Position numbers and translations under genes: made by a program
NCBI GenBank assembly: GCA_028687435.1
Contig: JAQUAF010000037.1
Coordinates: forward strand, 1 to 55,884
Direction of reading: 5' to 3'
DNA: 55,884 nucleotides
From: Verrucomicrobiia bacterium
Lineage (GTDB): Bacteria; Verrucomicrobiota; Verrucomicrobiia; JABWAM01
Notes under the pieces: generated by a model
Database searches by the model: none
What the model saw: the letters and a program-made list of their open reading frames with translations, nothing else
Told to the model about the DNA's origin: nothing
Shown here: in pieces, positions 18,895 to 27,614 of the stretch
Layout of the letters: the number at the start of each line of letters is the position of its first letter
Numbering within the stretch: position 1 is the first letter of the stretch

Positions 18895-19277
18895 GGTTGG
18901 GCGGAGGTTGAAGCGGGAGCGGGTGGGGGTGTGGCGGCGGGCGCGTTTCCAGCCTTTTGAGCCTTGCGCAGGACGCAAAGGCGGAACAATTCGTTCATCA
19001 AGGGATGGGTCCGGTCGGTGTGTTTGAAGATTTCCCCCATTTCCACCTCGATTTTGGCCACCATGGCGGGATCGAGTTGCTCCACGGTTTTGGCGGCGAC
19101 TTCCTCTCTCGAGACGCCTGCGACATCCACTTCGGTGGTGCCCCATGCCTTCAGCATGGTGATGTGTCGTTCGGCAAGTTTGATGCCGGAGGGCATCAGG
19201 AGCTGGCCATTAATGTTCTTGACGTCGCCGGCCAGCACCATTCCAGGTTGAACGTCGTCAAGATTGATATTGCCCAT
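18891..19277 (-). CDS. Small HD-GYP/HDOD-associated N-terminal-domain-like protein
   Basis: 128 aa. The first 50 residues (NLDDVQPGMVLAGDVKNING, then LLMPSGIKL and the GTTEVDV turn) match the beta-rich domain that precedes HD-GYP or HDOD domains in other proteins, here as a separate gene. The C-terminus is Pro/Ala-rich and probably unstructured. The ATG at 19277 is the most plausible start, but no clear ribosome binding site is visible, and an in-frame TTG at 19328 is an alternative. First gene of the three-gene unit; ATGA overlap with the HDOD gene. Confidence 0.75.
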   Translation of the reverse strand: MGNINLDDVQPGMVLAGDVKNINGQLLMPSGIKLAERHITMLKAWGTTEVDVAGVSREEVAAKTVEQLDPAMVAKIEVEMGEIFKHTDRTHPLMNELFRLCVLRKAQKAGNAPAATPPPAPASTSAQP

Positions 19278-19391
19278 AAAGGTTGGAAGAACTCCCTCAT
19301 TGCTATCGTGTTTTGAAAAGGGAAACAAGGTGAAAAGGCATGGATCATCGGGGCTTCACATGAAGGAATTTCAGTGCTAACAAGGGATCCG

Positions 19392-20840
19392 ATGAATCCC
19401 GAAAAATCTGTCCAGGAAAGAAGATGGACCATTCTGGGGTGTGTGGCGCTGGCAACCCTGATGTTCACGATTGATTCCAGCGGGGTAAACATTGCCCTGC
19501 CCACCCTCAGCCGGGAGTTTCATGTCCGGTTTTTGATGGTTCAGTGGGTGGTGCTCAGCTATTTGTTGGGGATTACCGTCCTGCTTTTGATCGCCGCGCG
19601 GCTGGGCGATCTTTTTGGGCAAAAGAAACTTTATCTGGCGGGGCTGGCTGTTTTCACCCTTTCCTCCCTCCTTTGCGGTTGCTCCCCCAATGTTGGGGTG
19701 TTGATCGGATTTCGCGCTCTTCAGGGATTGGGCGGGGTTTTCATGGCGGCCTTGGGGATGGCGATTGTCGCCAAGGTTTTTCCCGCCACGGAGCGGGGGA
19801 TGGCTTTGGGGACGATGGGCGCCGTTGTTTCCGTGGGGGTGGCCATTGGGCCTTCCGTAGGAGGCTGGTTGATCAGCATGGGCGGCTGGCGCCTGATTTT
19901 TTTCATCAATGTGCCAATGGGAATACTGACCCTTTTGTTGATTTTCCGCCTGTTGCCCGCCGACAGCCCCGTCCGATCCGGGCCATTTGACATCAGGGGA
20001 AGCTTGCTGTGGGCTGCGGCGGTGGGGATGTTTTCCATGGGAATGACCCGGGGCCAGATGGCCGGGTTTGATTCGGTTTCCGCCTTGACCCTGCTGGCGG
20101 GTTCGGCGGTGGCGCTGGCATTCTTTTTGAGGCACGAAAAAAACGCAGCCGATCCCATGCTGGATCTGGGATTGTTTTCTTCTCCCGTGATCTCCGGCGC
20201 GTTGGGGGCGGGGCTTGTGGTTTATGGCGTGGTCATGGGAACGACTTTTTTGCTTCCGTTTTATCTTTCCCTGGTGAAGCACTATCCTGTCTGGCAGGTC
20301 GGCTTGTTGATGGTGGTGATTCCGGGGGGGATGGGGATTGTCGCCCCGTTTGCGGGGGCGTTGTCGGACCGGATGGGATCGAGGCCGATTGTGTTGACCG
20401 GCCTGTTTTTCATTGCGGCGGGCTGCTGGCTGATAGCTCATTTTAAAAGCGATCTTTCGATGGCCGGGTTCATTTTTGGAGCGGTCATTTTTGGGGCGGG
20501 GCTGGGATTTTTCACTTCGCCCAACACCAGCCAGATCATGGGCGCCGCTCCCAAGGAACGTTTGGGCACGGTCTCGGGTCTGGTTTCCCTCACCCGCATG
20601 CTCGGGCAGACGATCGGGGTGCCGTTGTTTGGATCCATTTTTTCCGAAGTGACTCATCGCTCGGGTCATTTGGCCCACGATATCCGGCTTTCCCAGGCGC
20701 CGCCCGATGCCGTCGTGGCCGGCCTTCGCTTTGCCATGCTGGCTGGTTTTGCCATGATTTTGATGGTGCTGATCCTGGCGGCATTCCGCAGCAGCGCGGG
20801 AAATATTGGGAAAAACGAAAAGGAGCCGGATTTTTTTTGA
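19392..20840 (+). CDS. MFS exporter, DHA2 (14-TM) family
   Basis: 482-residue inner-membrane proton-driven exporter related to EmrB/QacA. Family features include LPTLSREF after helix 1, GDLFGQKKLYLAGL in the loop 2-3 region (motif A), GFRALQGLGG and the GPSVGGWLIS motif C that marks antiporters. AAGGGA six bases before the ATG at 19392 selects this start over an upstream GTG. Substrate unknown; drugs, fatty acids or siderophores are possible. No membrane-fusion partner or regulator gene adjoins. The imperfect GC stem at about 20862-20885 could end transcription before the convergent neighbour. Confidence 0.9.
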   Translation: MNPEKSVQERRWTILGCVALATLMFTIDSSGVNIALPTLSREFHVRFLMVQWVVLSYLLGITVLLLIAARLGDLFGQKKLYLAGLAVFTLSSLLCGCSPNVGVLIGFRALQGLGGVFMAALGMAIVAKVFPATERGMALGTMGAVVSVGVAIGPSVGGWLISMGGWRLIFFINVPMGILTLLLIFRLLPADSPVRSGPFDIRGSLLWAAAVGMFSMGMTRGQMAGFDSVSALTLLAGSAVALAFFLRHEKNAADPMLDLGLFSSPVISGALGAGLVVYGVVMGTTFLLPFYLSLVKHYPVWQVGLLMVVIPGGMGIVAPFAGALSDRMGSRPIVLTGLFFIAAGCWLIAHFKSDLSMAGFIFGAVIFGAGLGFFTSPNTSQIMGAAPKERLGTVSGLVSLTRMLGQTIGVPLFGSIFSEVTHRSGHLAHDIRLSQAPPDAVVAGLRFAMLAGFAMILMVLILAAFRSSAGNIGKNEKEPDFF

Positions 20841-20887
20841 CAGGATGTTGATGAAAAATCCGGGCTGGCAGGTTTTCAGCCTCCAGC

Positions 20888-22372
20888 TCACCCTCCCAAG
20901 TGGAACCAGTTGTAGGGACTGCAAAAGACGTCGAGGGAAAGCGCGATTTCCGAAACGGTGGCTGACAAACCAATGAATGACATGATCATCCATGGGCGGA
21001 TTTTTCCAGGGAAGCGGGAACAGAAAAACTGGATTCCCTGCGTGTAAAGAATGGCGAAGGGAACCAATGCGCCCACGGCAAAGCGTCCGTTGGCAATGAT
21101 GGGGGGCAGGTGAAGATCGGCAAATCCGCCGGCGATATACCTGAGGCGCAAAGACAGGACAAACACCATCCCGACGAAACACAGCAGGGTGGCCGTGGTG
21201 AGGAGATTGTCAAAATTTTCCCGCCTGGCGGCTTGTTGCCTGCGGCGCCAGATGCCCAGTAAACCGGCTGACAGGGCTGCAAGGGTTGTGGTAATGAACA
21301 GGGTGTCGGCCCAGGGGCTGGCCAGCCTTTGTCCGTGCCAGTAAAATTCCCCGCGCCAGAATGTCTGGATGAAATCGGAAATGAAAAACCATGCTCCGCA
21401 ACTTGAGAAAACAGGGGCCTGAAGCCACTCCGCCATCGGTCGCGAGTCAATCCCCACTGCCTGCGCTTTTGCCGCAGTTCCCAAGGCGCCGCCCGCCTGA
21501 TGGATGTTCCAGATCATCCATCCTGCAAAAGGAAGAAGGGCGCATCCGCCAAGCAACGCCAGTCCGGCCAGGCGTTTGGGGCGTTCGGACGGAAGGCTTG
21601 AGGAAAGATGAAAAATGGCAAAAAACAGCATGAGCGGGAGAAGGGCGGCATCCGTCAGCTTGGTCAACAGGCCCGCAGCCACGACCAGTCCGGCTGCGGC
21701 ATACCGGATGAAACGGATGTTGTCGTCGAGTCGTGAAAGAAGAATGAGGGCTGCCGTGGTGATTGCGGGGCAGAGAACGTCGTTGTTGATCGAGTAGAAT
21801 GTGTCTTGGGGAAGAAAAGCCAGAAACAGGAGGGCTCCCAGGCGAAGCTCGAAATTTTTCGGTTGGGATTGGCGCAGCCAATGCCATGCGCCCCACAGGG
21901 TGAGCAGGTAGAGGGGAATGTTCAGAAACCTCACCCAGTAAAGAATATCCCCGGATTGGAAACCGATCCCTTTGCCGAGGTTGAGCCATTGACCGGCGAT
22001 CAGATAATAGAGCGGCGGCGAAAAGGCCTCGTGATTGTGCCGGGAGGTCCACATCCTTGCGCCGTCCTGAATGTGAGCGCGCAAAATATCCGGGGCGGCC
22101 CGGAATGGGGGGGCGCATTTTTCAGGGGAGAAATACTCCGGTGAACCGTAAAGCGCGATCAATGCGGCTGTTTCGTTGTCAAAGGTGTCGGTGTGGGCGC
22201 GTGGCAGCCAGCCCCTGGCGTATTTGTGAACCGTGTCGAATTGCGCGCGTTCATCCACGTTGTTGAAAAAGGGGAATGCGGCCGAAAAAAGAAAAAGCCG
22301 GATGGCTGCCGCCAGACAGATGGCGGCCAACAGCCTGCGTTCGGTTTTGAGATCGGGGATGAAATCCCGCAT
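20888..22372 (-). CDS. Polytopic membrane protein, GT-C / DUF2142-like (paralogue B)
   Basis: 494-residue inner-membrane protein with about 11 helices, clearly homologous to the protein at 5208-6788. The acidic loop is NNVDERAQFD (37-46) with D40/E41, followed by TVHKYARGWLP, SPPLYYLIAGQWL, DILYWVRFLN, LPQDTFYSINND, LLTKLTDA and a C-terminal VFCSPYNWFHL. The reaction is likely transfer of a lipid-linked sugar or similar group at the periplasmic face, by analogy to GT-C enzymes only. It is a stand-alone gene between convergent MFS and divergent gatC. Confidence 0.75.
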   Translation of the reverse strand: MRDFIPDLKTERRLLAAICLAAAIRLFLFSAAFPFFNNVDERAQFDTVHKYARGWLPRAHTDTFDNETAALIALYGSPEYFSPEKCAPPFRAAPDILRAHIQDGARMWTSRHNHEAFSPPLYYLIAGQWLNLGKGIGFQSGDILYWVRFLNIPLYLLTLWGAWHWLRQSQPKNFELRLGALLFLAFLPQDTFYSINNDVLCPAITTAALILLSRLDDNIRFIRYAAAGLVVAAGLLTKLTDAALLPLMLFFAIFHLSSSLPSERPKRLAGLALLGGCALLPFAGWMIWNIHQAGGALGTAAKAQAVGIDSRPMAEWLQAPVFSSCGAWFFISDFIQTFWRGEFYWHGQRLASPWADTLFITTTLAALSAGLLGIWRRRQQAARRENFDNLLTTATLLCFVGMVFVLSLRLRYIAGGFADLHLPPIIANGRFAVGALVPFAILYTQGIQFFCSRFPGKIRPWMIMSFIGLSATVSEIALSLDVFCSPYNWFHLGG

Positions 22373-22494
22373 CCGGAAAAAATATCAGGTATCCGGTGGC
22401 ATGACGAGAATATCCTGCGGCGTTCCGCACGATGAAAAGGGCGTGGCTAACGGTTTGACATCTTTTGCTTCCCGCCCCAGAATGATCCATCGAT

Positions 22495-22782
22495 ATGAGC
22501 ACTCCCTCCATGGACGTTCGTTATGTGGCGCAACTCGCCCGGCTGAATCTTTCGCCGGACGAAGCGGAGCGTTTTCAAGCGCAGTTGGAACAGGTTCTGG
22601 CTTATGTTGAGCAACTCGAACAGCTTGATGTGAAGGGAATTGAACCGACGGCCCACGCGGTTCCCCGTTCCAATGTGTTTCGCGCCGACGAAGAATCTTC
22701 TTCGTTGCCGGTGGATGAGGCGTTGGGTAATGCGCCGCAACGGTTGAACAATCTATTCAGAGTTCCCAAGGTGGTTGAATGA
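22495..22782 (+). CDS. gatC: Asp/Glu-tRNA amidotransferase subunit C
   Basis: Small subunit of GatCAB, which amidates misacylated Glu-tRNA(Gln) and/or Asp-tRNA(Asn). 95 aa with the family pattern [41 protein letters not shown] and the [10 protein letters not shown] segment. Its last four bases (ATGA) are shared with gatA, the usual coupling. gatB is not in the window, as in other genomes where it is encoded apart. Confidence 0.95.
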   Translation: MSTPSMDVRYVAQLARLNLSPDEAERFQAQLEQVLAYVEQLEQLDVKGIEPTAHAVPRSNVFRADEESSSLPVDEALGNAPQRLNNLFRVPKVVE

Positions 22783-24233
22783 GCTTGCACACATTGACTC
22801 TCGCCCAGGCTGCTGAAAAAGTCCGGCGCAAGGAGGTTTCCTCCGTGGATCTGGTGAAAGCCCTGCTGGTTCGCATCAGGGAGGTGGATCCCCGTGTCCA
22901 GGCTTTTCTCGACGTGAACGAGGAAGATGCCTTGGAGCAGGCCCGGTTGCGTGACCGGGAAAGTCCCTCGGGCGCGTTGCATGGCGTGCCGGTGCTTCTC
23001 AAGGACAACATGAACCGGCGGGGAACCTTCTGTTCGTGCGGATCGAAAATTTTAAATGGATACCGCGCGCCTTACAATGCCACGGTCGTGGAGCGGCTGG
23101 AGAAAGCCGGGGCGGTTTTTCTGGGACGCGCCAACATGGATGAGTTCGCGATGGGGTCGTCCACTGAGAATTCCGCCATGCATGCCACCCGCAACCCGTG
23201 GGATTTGGAACGCATTCCCGGCGGATCAAGCGGCGGTTGCGCGGCGGCTGTGGCGTCGGATATGGCGTTTGGGTCGCTTGGCAGCGATACCGGCGGCTCA
23301 ATCCGCCAGCCGGCCGCTGTTTGCGGCTGCGTGGGATTGAAACCCACTTATGGACGCGTGAGCCGGTATGGCTTGGTCGCCTTTGCCTCATCCCTTGATC
23401 AGATTGGGCCCATCACCAAGGACGCCCGGGACGCCGCCCTGCTGCTGCAAACCATTGCCGGACATGATCCCAGGGATTCGACCAGCCTGCCGGATGCCGT
23501 GCCCGACTATTCAAAGGCTTTGGAACAGGGCATAAAGGGACTCAGAATGGGATTGCCGAAGGAGTATTTCGCTCCAGGATTGGACCCGCAGGTGGAGAAG
23601 CTTGTTCGCGCGGCGGTGGAGGAACTCCGACAGTTGGGCGCCGAGTTGGTTGAAATCTCGCTGCCTCATACCCCATACGCGGTGGCTGTTTACTATGTGA
23701 TTGCGACCGCTGAGGCCAGCGCCAACCTTGCCCGCTTCGACGGGGTTCGTTATGGACATCGGACCAGTGAACCGTCCGATTTGCTTGATCTGTACGGACG
23801 CACCAGGGCCGAGGGGTTTGGGCCCGAGGTCAAGAGGCGCATTATTCTTGGCACCTATGTGTTGAGTTCCGGTTATTACGACGCCTATTACCTGCGCGCC
23901 CAGAAGGTTCGCACGCTGATCCGCCGCGATTTCGGGGAAGCCTTCAAAAAATGCGATTTCATTCTTACTCCGACTTCGCCCACTCCCGCTTTCAAGTTGG
24001 GCGAAAAGGCCAATGATCCCCTGCAAATGTATCTGGCTGATATCTGCACCATTGCCGCCAATCTCGCCGGCATCTGTGGCATTTCAGTGCCTTGCGGACG
24101 GACAGGCGGCGCCGGAAAACCCCTGCCTGTGGGATTGCAATTTCTGGGACCCTCCATGGGCGAGGAAACCCTCTTTCGCGTCGCGGGCGCTTATGAACAG
24201 GTTTGCCGGTGGGATCGCAATCCCGGACTGTGA
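22779..24233 (+). CDS. gatA: Asp/Glu-tRNA amidotransferase subunit A
   Basis: Glutaminase subunit of GatCAB, releasing ammonia from glutamine for transfer to the charged tRNA. 484 aa. Amidase-signature triad K75 (LLKDNM), S150 (GGSSGG) and S174 ([11 protein letters not shown]), in exact register with characterised GatA proteins. The GSSTENSA segment is typical. The start overlaps gatC. A repeat-derived palindrome and a HAD phosphatase gene follow. Confidence 0.96.
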   Translation: MSLHTLTLAQAAEKVRRKEVSSVDLVKALLVRIREVDPRVQAFLDVNEEDALEQARLRDRESPSGALHGVPVLLKDNMNRRGTFCSCGSKILNGYRAPYNATVVERLEKAGAVFLGRANMDEFAMGSSTENSAMHATRNPWDLERIPGGSSGGCAAAVASDMAFGSLGSDTGGSIRQPAAVCGCVGLKPTYGRVSRYGLVAFASSLDQIGPITKDARDAALLLQTIAGHDPRDSTSLPDAVPDYSKALEQGIKGLRMGLPKEYFAPGLDPQVEKLVRAAVEELRQLGAELVEISLPHTPYAVAVYYVIATAEASANLARFDGVRYGHRTSEPSDLLDLYGRTRAEGFGPEVKRRIILGTYVLSSGYYDAYYLRAQKVRTLIRRDFGEAFKKCDFILTPTSPTPAFKLGEKANDPLQMYLADICTIAANLAGICGISVPCGRTGGAGKPLPVGLQFLGPSMGEETLFRVAGAYEQVCRWDRNPGL

Positions 24234-24256
24234 GCCGTTCCGAAAATACACCAGCA

Positions 24257-24332
24257 AGCGGTGCAGGAGCCCCGCCCTCCATTTGTCACCAATGGAAATT
24301 GATGGAGGACCGGCCTCCCGGACGGCCGGGGA
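24257..24332. repeat. GC-rich palindrome family member (hybrid form)
   Basis: Left part GCGGTGCAGGAGCCCCGCC matches the left arm of the palindromes at 31307, 35546, 41701 and 44819. The right part ATGGAGGACCGGCCTCCCGG, then ACGGCCGG, differs and instead matches 50998-51025. It looks like a recombinant of two subfamilies. Confidence 0.65.
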
Positions 24333-24366
24333 TAAAAGGGGTGGGTAAAAGTTTCAAAAAACAAAG

Positions 24367-25035
24367 ATGAATCCCATGAGTCAGAAAGCGGTCATCTTTG
24401 ACATGGATGGTGTTCTGGTTGATACGGAACCGTTCTACATGGATATTGATCTGGCGTTGTTCGAGCGCTTTGGAGTCAAGGCGCAGCATGAAAGGCTTTT
24501 TTCCTATATCGGAATTCCAGCGGAACGCATGTGGAGCGAACTCAAGAGGGATTTTGGACTTCAGTTGACGGTGACGGAGCTGGTTGAACTTGAACGGGCG
24601 GAAATGCGCCGAAAGTTTGAGGAAATGAAGCGGATTCCCAAGATGAAAGGCGTATCCGGGTTGATTCGCGCCTTGGAAAGGAAGGGGGTTGTTTTGGGGG
24701 TGGCCTCGTCATCCTCGCGGATCATCATTGATTTGTTGTTGGCAAAAACCGGTTTGGCGGAACATTTTGCGGTCACCGTGTCCGGACAGGAAGTGGCGCG
24801 CGGCAAGCCCTCTCCCGATATTTTTCTGGCGGCAGCCGCCGGATTAAAAAGGAAACCGGATGATTGTGTGGTCATCGAGGATTCGCCCCATGGCATCCAA
24901 GGCGCGGCTGAATCGGGCATGAAGACCATCGGAGTCGTCAGCCCAAACTCTGGGAATCAGGATTTGTCCAAAGCGGATTTGATCGTGGGAGACTTTTCAC
25001 CTTCCAATATCCGCAAGATCCTGGCTTTGTTTTAG
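24367..25035 (+). CDS. HAD-superfamily phosphatase / beta-phosphoglucomutase-like
   Basis: 222 aa, cytosolic. HAD motif I is D12-x-D14 (IFDMDGVLVD); helical cap domain about 18-85; motif II SS in VASSSS; motif III K in RGKPSPDIF; motif IV EDSPHGIQGA. This is the subgroup containing beta-phosphoglucomutase and small sugar-phosphate phosphatases; the two cannot be separated by sequence here. Start at 24367 or 24376 (ATG in both); ribosome binding is weak for both. It is the last gene before the repeat-rich 25-kb segment and could serve sugar metabolism there. Confidence 0.88.
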   Translation: MNPMSQKAVIFDMDGVLVDTEPFYMDIDLALFERFGVKAQHERLFSYIGIPAERMWSELKRDFGLQLTVTELVELERAEMRRKFEEMKRIPKMKGVSGLIRALERKGVVLGVASSSSRIIIDLLLAKTGLAEHFAVTVSGQEVARGKPSPDIFLAAAAGLKRKPDDCVVIEDSPHGIQGAAESGMKTIGVVSPNSGNQDLSKADLIVGDFSPSNIRKILALF

Positions 25036-25280
25036 AAACCGCGCAAAAATAAATTCACATTCTGGAGGCTCTTGCAAGAGTGCTCCTCGACTTTGTCCGG
25101 AACAATCTGCGCAGGCAGATGCCGTCCCCCCTTTGCCAAGTCTGCTGGAGAATGCGTGGAAAGGGATGGGTTCCTTTGCGGATATTCGATCCAACGGAGG
25201 ACAAATCCCAACTCACAGCCTTGTGGCGGTTCGTGCCGCCATTTTATCAAAAAGGCGTGTGTGCATAAAAAATTCCTGAG
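25036..25280. other. Gene-free stretch, possible gene relic
   Basis: GC content and codon-like periodicity in one plus frame (about 25081-25265, no good start) suggest an eroded coding fragment, but nothing recognisable. A CTCTTGCAAGAG palindrome lies at 25070-25081. Confidence 0.3.
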
Positions 25281-25285
25281 GGCGC

Positions 25286-25327
25286 TTGACAATAAGTAAA
25301 AATGTAATAAAGTATGCCTAAAGTATG
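25286..25327 (+). promoter_or_regulatory. Promoter with tandem AAAGTATG operator (truncated copy)
   Basis: TTGACA (25286-25291), 16-base spacer, TAAAGT (25308-25313). Overlapping the -10 are two AAAGTATG direct repeats at 25309-25316 and 25320-25327, 11 bases apart, so on the same DNA face. The same arrangement is kept at 27543-27584 before the intact regulator, which supports a real autoregulatory site. Confidence 0.7.
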
Positions 25328-25350
25328 CGATGTTTGAGAAGGTTGCATGA

Positions 25351-25473
25351 ATGAAATCCCTGCCGACCAGTAATGCCCTGCCGCTCTACCTCCAATTGGA
25401 AGAGATCATCCGAAAGGATGTGGCGAATGGCCAGTTTATTATTTTGAATAATAAAACAGCGTATGCAATATAA
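25351..25473 (+). pseudogene. Truncated N-terminus of a GntR-LacI regulator
   Basis: Residues 1-28 match the start of the intact regulator at 27615; after GQ the match ends and the frame runs 12 foreign, AT-rich codons to a stop (40 aa in all). Differences within the matched codons are almost all synonymous (one Ser/Ala change), so the two diverged as working genes before this one was broken. Only part of the winged helix remains, so it cannot bind DNA normally. Its promoter and operator are intact. Confidence 0.75.
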
Positions 25474-25744
25474 TTGAGTTAGTTTGAAAAAATTTGCGCA
25501 TTTGATGGCTATTATGATTGTGCAGATCATATTTCTTTTCAAAAAAAGTGTAATTTGCTTGGCAATCCAATCTTTACTGGGGGGGCTTCTGCCAATGAAA
25601 ACGCTCGCTTAATTTGCGATATTTTTGGGGGCAATATGAGGAGAATCGCTTGTCCACTTTGATGAGGGAGGAGTGAAATGACCGTGTGCAAAAGACTTGC
25701 TTGATTGAGCGATGAAGAAGAAGGCTTCCGAACGCAGGAGGGTT
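25474..25744. other. AT-rich gap after the truncated regulator
   Basis: 271 bases, markedly AT-rich compared with the surroundings. No gene or RNA recognised. It joins the broken regulator copy to the propeller gene, whose ribosome binding site (AGGAGG) is at its end. Confidence 0.4.
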
Positions 25745-27010
25745 ATGAAAACACAATTAATGTCACAAATCGATGCCGTGGCCATCTCGCAAAATGAGGT
25801 TGCCAGCCTTTGGCGCAGAGAAGAAGTTGTTCATCCCCCGGATGCTTGTTGCGGAGCGACTATTGTCCAGCTTACTTCCCACATTAAGATGGCCACGAGC
25901 ATTTATTGTGAAGATCCCTTTTGTTCGGCGGTCTGCGGTCGAATAGTGGTTTGTCGCATGAACTGCCCTTTCCCAGAACGATGGCAGACGGAAATCTGGG
26001 TGATTGATCCGTCTTCGCGGCGGTCCTGTCTCATTGAGTCGCAGTCGGAGGGTTGGGCGTGCGGCGTTGCACAACATGCCTACAGTGATTTCTTTTTTTA
26101 TAGCCGTCTTGGGGCGAATGGTGACCGGGAATGGGTTCGGCTTTGTCTTTCCACGCTGAAAAAACAGGTTGTTGCCGCTCTCAATCCTTATTGCATGCTT
26201 GCGGGACCAGGCTCTGTTTCGCCGGATTCGCGTTTTATTGTTTTTGGCACCAATCCAAAGGGCCGACTTTACCAAAGCGGAATTCAACAGGTGCTTGTTG
26301 TCGATGTGGAAAACGGCCAGAGTACTGTGATAGCCGAAGGAGAAGACCTTATCAATCCGCATCCTCGTTTTGACCGTGTCAATGGAGAACGGGTGTTGAT
26401 CCAGCAAAATCGAGGGCAACGCTGGATGGAAGGCAGGGTGGCTGATTTTGAGACCTATGATGCCAGTTTAGGCGCCACTCTTTTTCTGGCACATCGGGAG
26501 GGCGGGGGCCGACAGGAACTTCCGATCGCCAGACCAAACATTCCTCATCGAATTTCCGGGCACGAGGCATGGGTGAAGGGAGAGATGGAGTTTCTCTATT
26601 CGAGCGGAATAGCCGATGGCTGCTATAACGATGGACGACGGAGCGGCAATCTTCTTTCTTATCACCTTGGCGACAAGCGGCCGCGAGTGGTTGCACATGA
26701 TCCTGGCACTTATTATGGCCATGTAAGCACGTCGTTTTGTGGAAAGTACTGGGTTTGCGATGCTTGGTCTTGGAATTTTCCTCAACCTTTAGAATTTTGC
26801 GTTTCAAAAATTGTGATTGGGTCCATAAACTCCGGAAAATTTTCAACCTTATGCGATGTAGGCGCGCTGGATGCCATTTTTGAAGAAGGACATGCGCATC
26901 CCTATATGACAGCAGACAATCAGCGCGTAATTTTTGGTTCCATGCGGACGGGAACACCACAGGTTTATGCCGCTGAAATTCCAAAAGGTTTTCTCGACGC
27001 ATTGGCATAG
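25745..27010 (+). CDS. Oligogalacturonate-lyase-like beta-propeller protein
   Basis: 421 aa, no signal peptide. Propeller repeats are visible as blade-like segments (SVSPDSRFIVFGTNP, NPHPRFDRVNGERVLIQQNRG, GHAHPYMTADNQRVIFGSMR then TGTPQVY). They resemble family PL22 oligogalacturonate lyases, which cleave pectin-derived dimers and use a conserved His; GHEAW and the final GHAHPY are candidate sites. Lyase activity is inferred, and WD40-like or TolB-like roles remain possible. AGGAGG three bases before the ATG at 25745 fixes the start. The gene is more AT-rich than its neighbours and lies between two copies of the regulator promoter, suggesting acquisition. Confidence 0.7.
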   Translation: MKTQLMSQIDAVAISQNEVASLWRREEVVHPPDACCGATIVQLTSHIKMATSIYCEDPFCSAVCGRIVVCRMNCPFPERWQTEIWVIDPSSRRSCLIESQSEGWACGVAQHAYSDFFFYSRLGANGDREWVRLCLSTLKKQVVAALNPYCMLAGPGSVSPDSRFIVFGTNPKGRLYQSGIQQVLVVDVENGQSTVIAEGEDLINPHPRFDRVNGERVLIQQNRGQRWMEGRVADFETYDASLGATLFLAHREGGGRQELPIARPNIPHRISGHEAWVKGEMEFLYSSGIADGCYNDGRRSGNLLSYHLGDKRPRVVAHDPGTYYGHVSTSFCGKYWVCDAWSWNFPQPLEFCVSKIVIGSINSGKFSTLCDVGALDAIFEEGHAHPYMTADNQRVIFGSMRTGTPQVYAAEIPKGFLDALA

Positions 27011-27149
27011 ATAAATTTGGGGATTAATTTTACTTTCGCGATTCGGATTTTCCGGCGCGCAGCGCCATCTGGCCTCGGCGGGAATGGTCGATGGAATTGG
27101 CCAGCAGGCGGGCGGTTTCCTGGGAGGCATCACTTATCATTTCAGATTT

Positions 27150-27204
27150 ATAATTGTCGCCAATGTAAAATTATAATTGTCGCGATAGAAACTTTTAATT
27201 GTCG
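27150..27204. repeat. Three AATTGTCG direct repeats at about two-turn spacing
   Basis: AATTGTCG at 27152-27159, 27175-27182 and 27197-27204 (23 and 22 bases apart), each preceded by AT. Multiple repeats at this spacing occur at ends of IS21-like elements, so this may be a fossil terminus; alternatively it is a binding site related to the TTGTC motifs at 37858 and 42751. Confidence 0.55.
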
Positions 27205-27542
27205 TTGACCAGGAGCCCCCTCCTCCCGAAAAAAGGAGAACGCCCCAATGCTTTACTGCCCGGATGATTTGTCCTACGCCCGAAATGTTTTACCTTCAAC
27301 CCGCTTCAAGATTTCGACATTCCGGCTTGATTGGTTGCCCGCACCGATCTATGGTCAAAACATACCCAGCCGTCATAGCTTATTTTCCGCTGGAACTGGC
27401 CGAATAATGGGGTCCACCTAGTTCCGCCGGATCAAGGCGTCGTTTGTGGAACGGCCTCAAAAAAGAGCAAGAGGCGCGAACTCCTGGCTTGCCGTTGCGG
27501 ATGGGGTTTTCAGAGGGAGAATAAATATTTTTTGCGGAGCGC

Positions 27543-27584
27543 TTGACAACCAGTAAAAATGCAATAAAGTATGTCTAAAGTATG
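27543..27584 (+). promoter_or_regulatory. Promoter with tandem AAAGTATG operator (intact regulator)
   Basis: TTGACA (27543-27548), 16-base spacer, TAAAGT (27565-27570), with AAAGTATG repeats at 27566-27573 and 27577-27584. It matches the site at 25286-25327 in position and spacing. Overlap with the -10 region implies repression, probably by the regulator itself. Confidence 0.7.
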
Positions 27585-27614
27585 TAGCTCGCTTTGAGAA
27601 AAACACCCTTTACC

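Larger units (their letters stand above)
27011..27614. other. 604-bp gap: possible IS remnant plus regulator promoter
   Basis: 27150-27204 has three AATTGTCG direct repeats. 27205-27530 has no convincing gene; short frames are all broken. The final part, from 27539, is the promoter of the regulator. Nothing else recognised. Confidence 0.5.

Noticed and set aside
19377..21182. 601-codon antisense frame over the MFS gene
   Set aside because: Gln/His/Pro/Lys-rich composition with no domain; caused by the GC-skewed codons of a membrane protein on the other strand.
25072..25299. 75-codon frame after the HAD phosphatase
   Set aside because: Competing open frames on both strands, no ribosome binding site and no family; kept only as a possible relic.
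27205..27530. Intact insertion sequence
   Set aside because: No transposase frame longer than a few dozen codons and no matching terminal inverted repeat found by eye.
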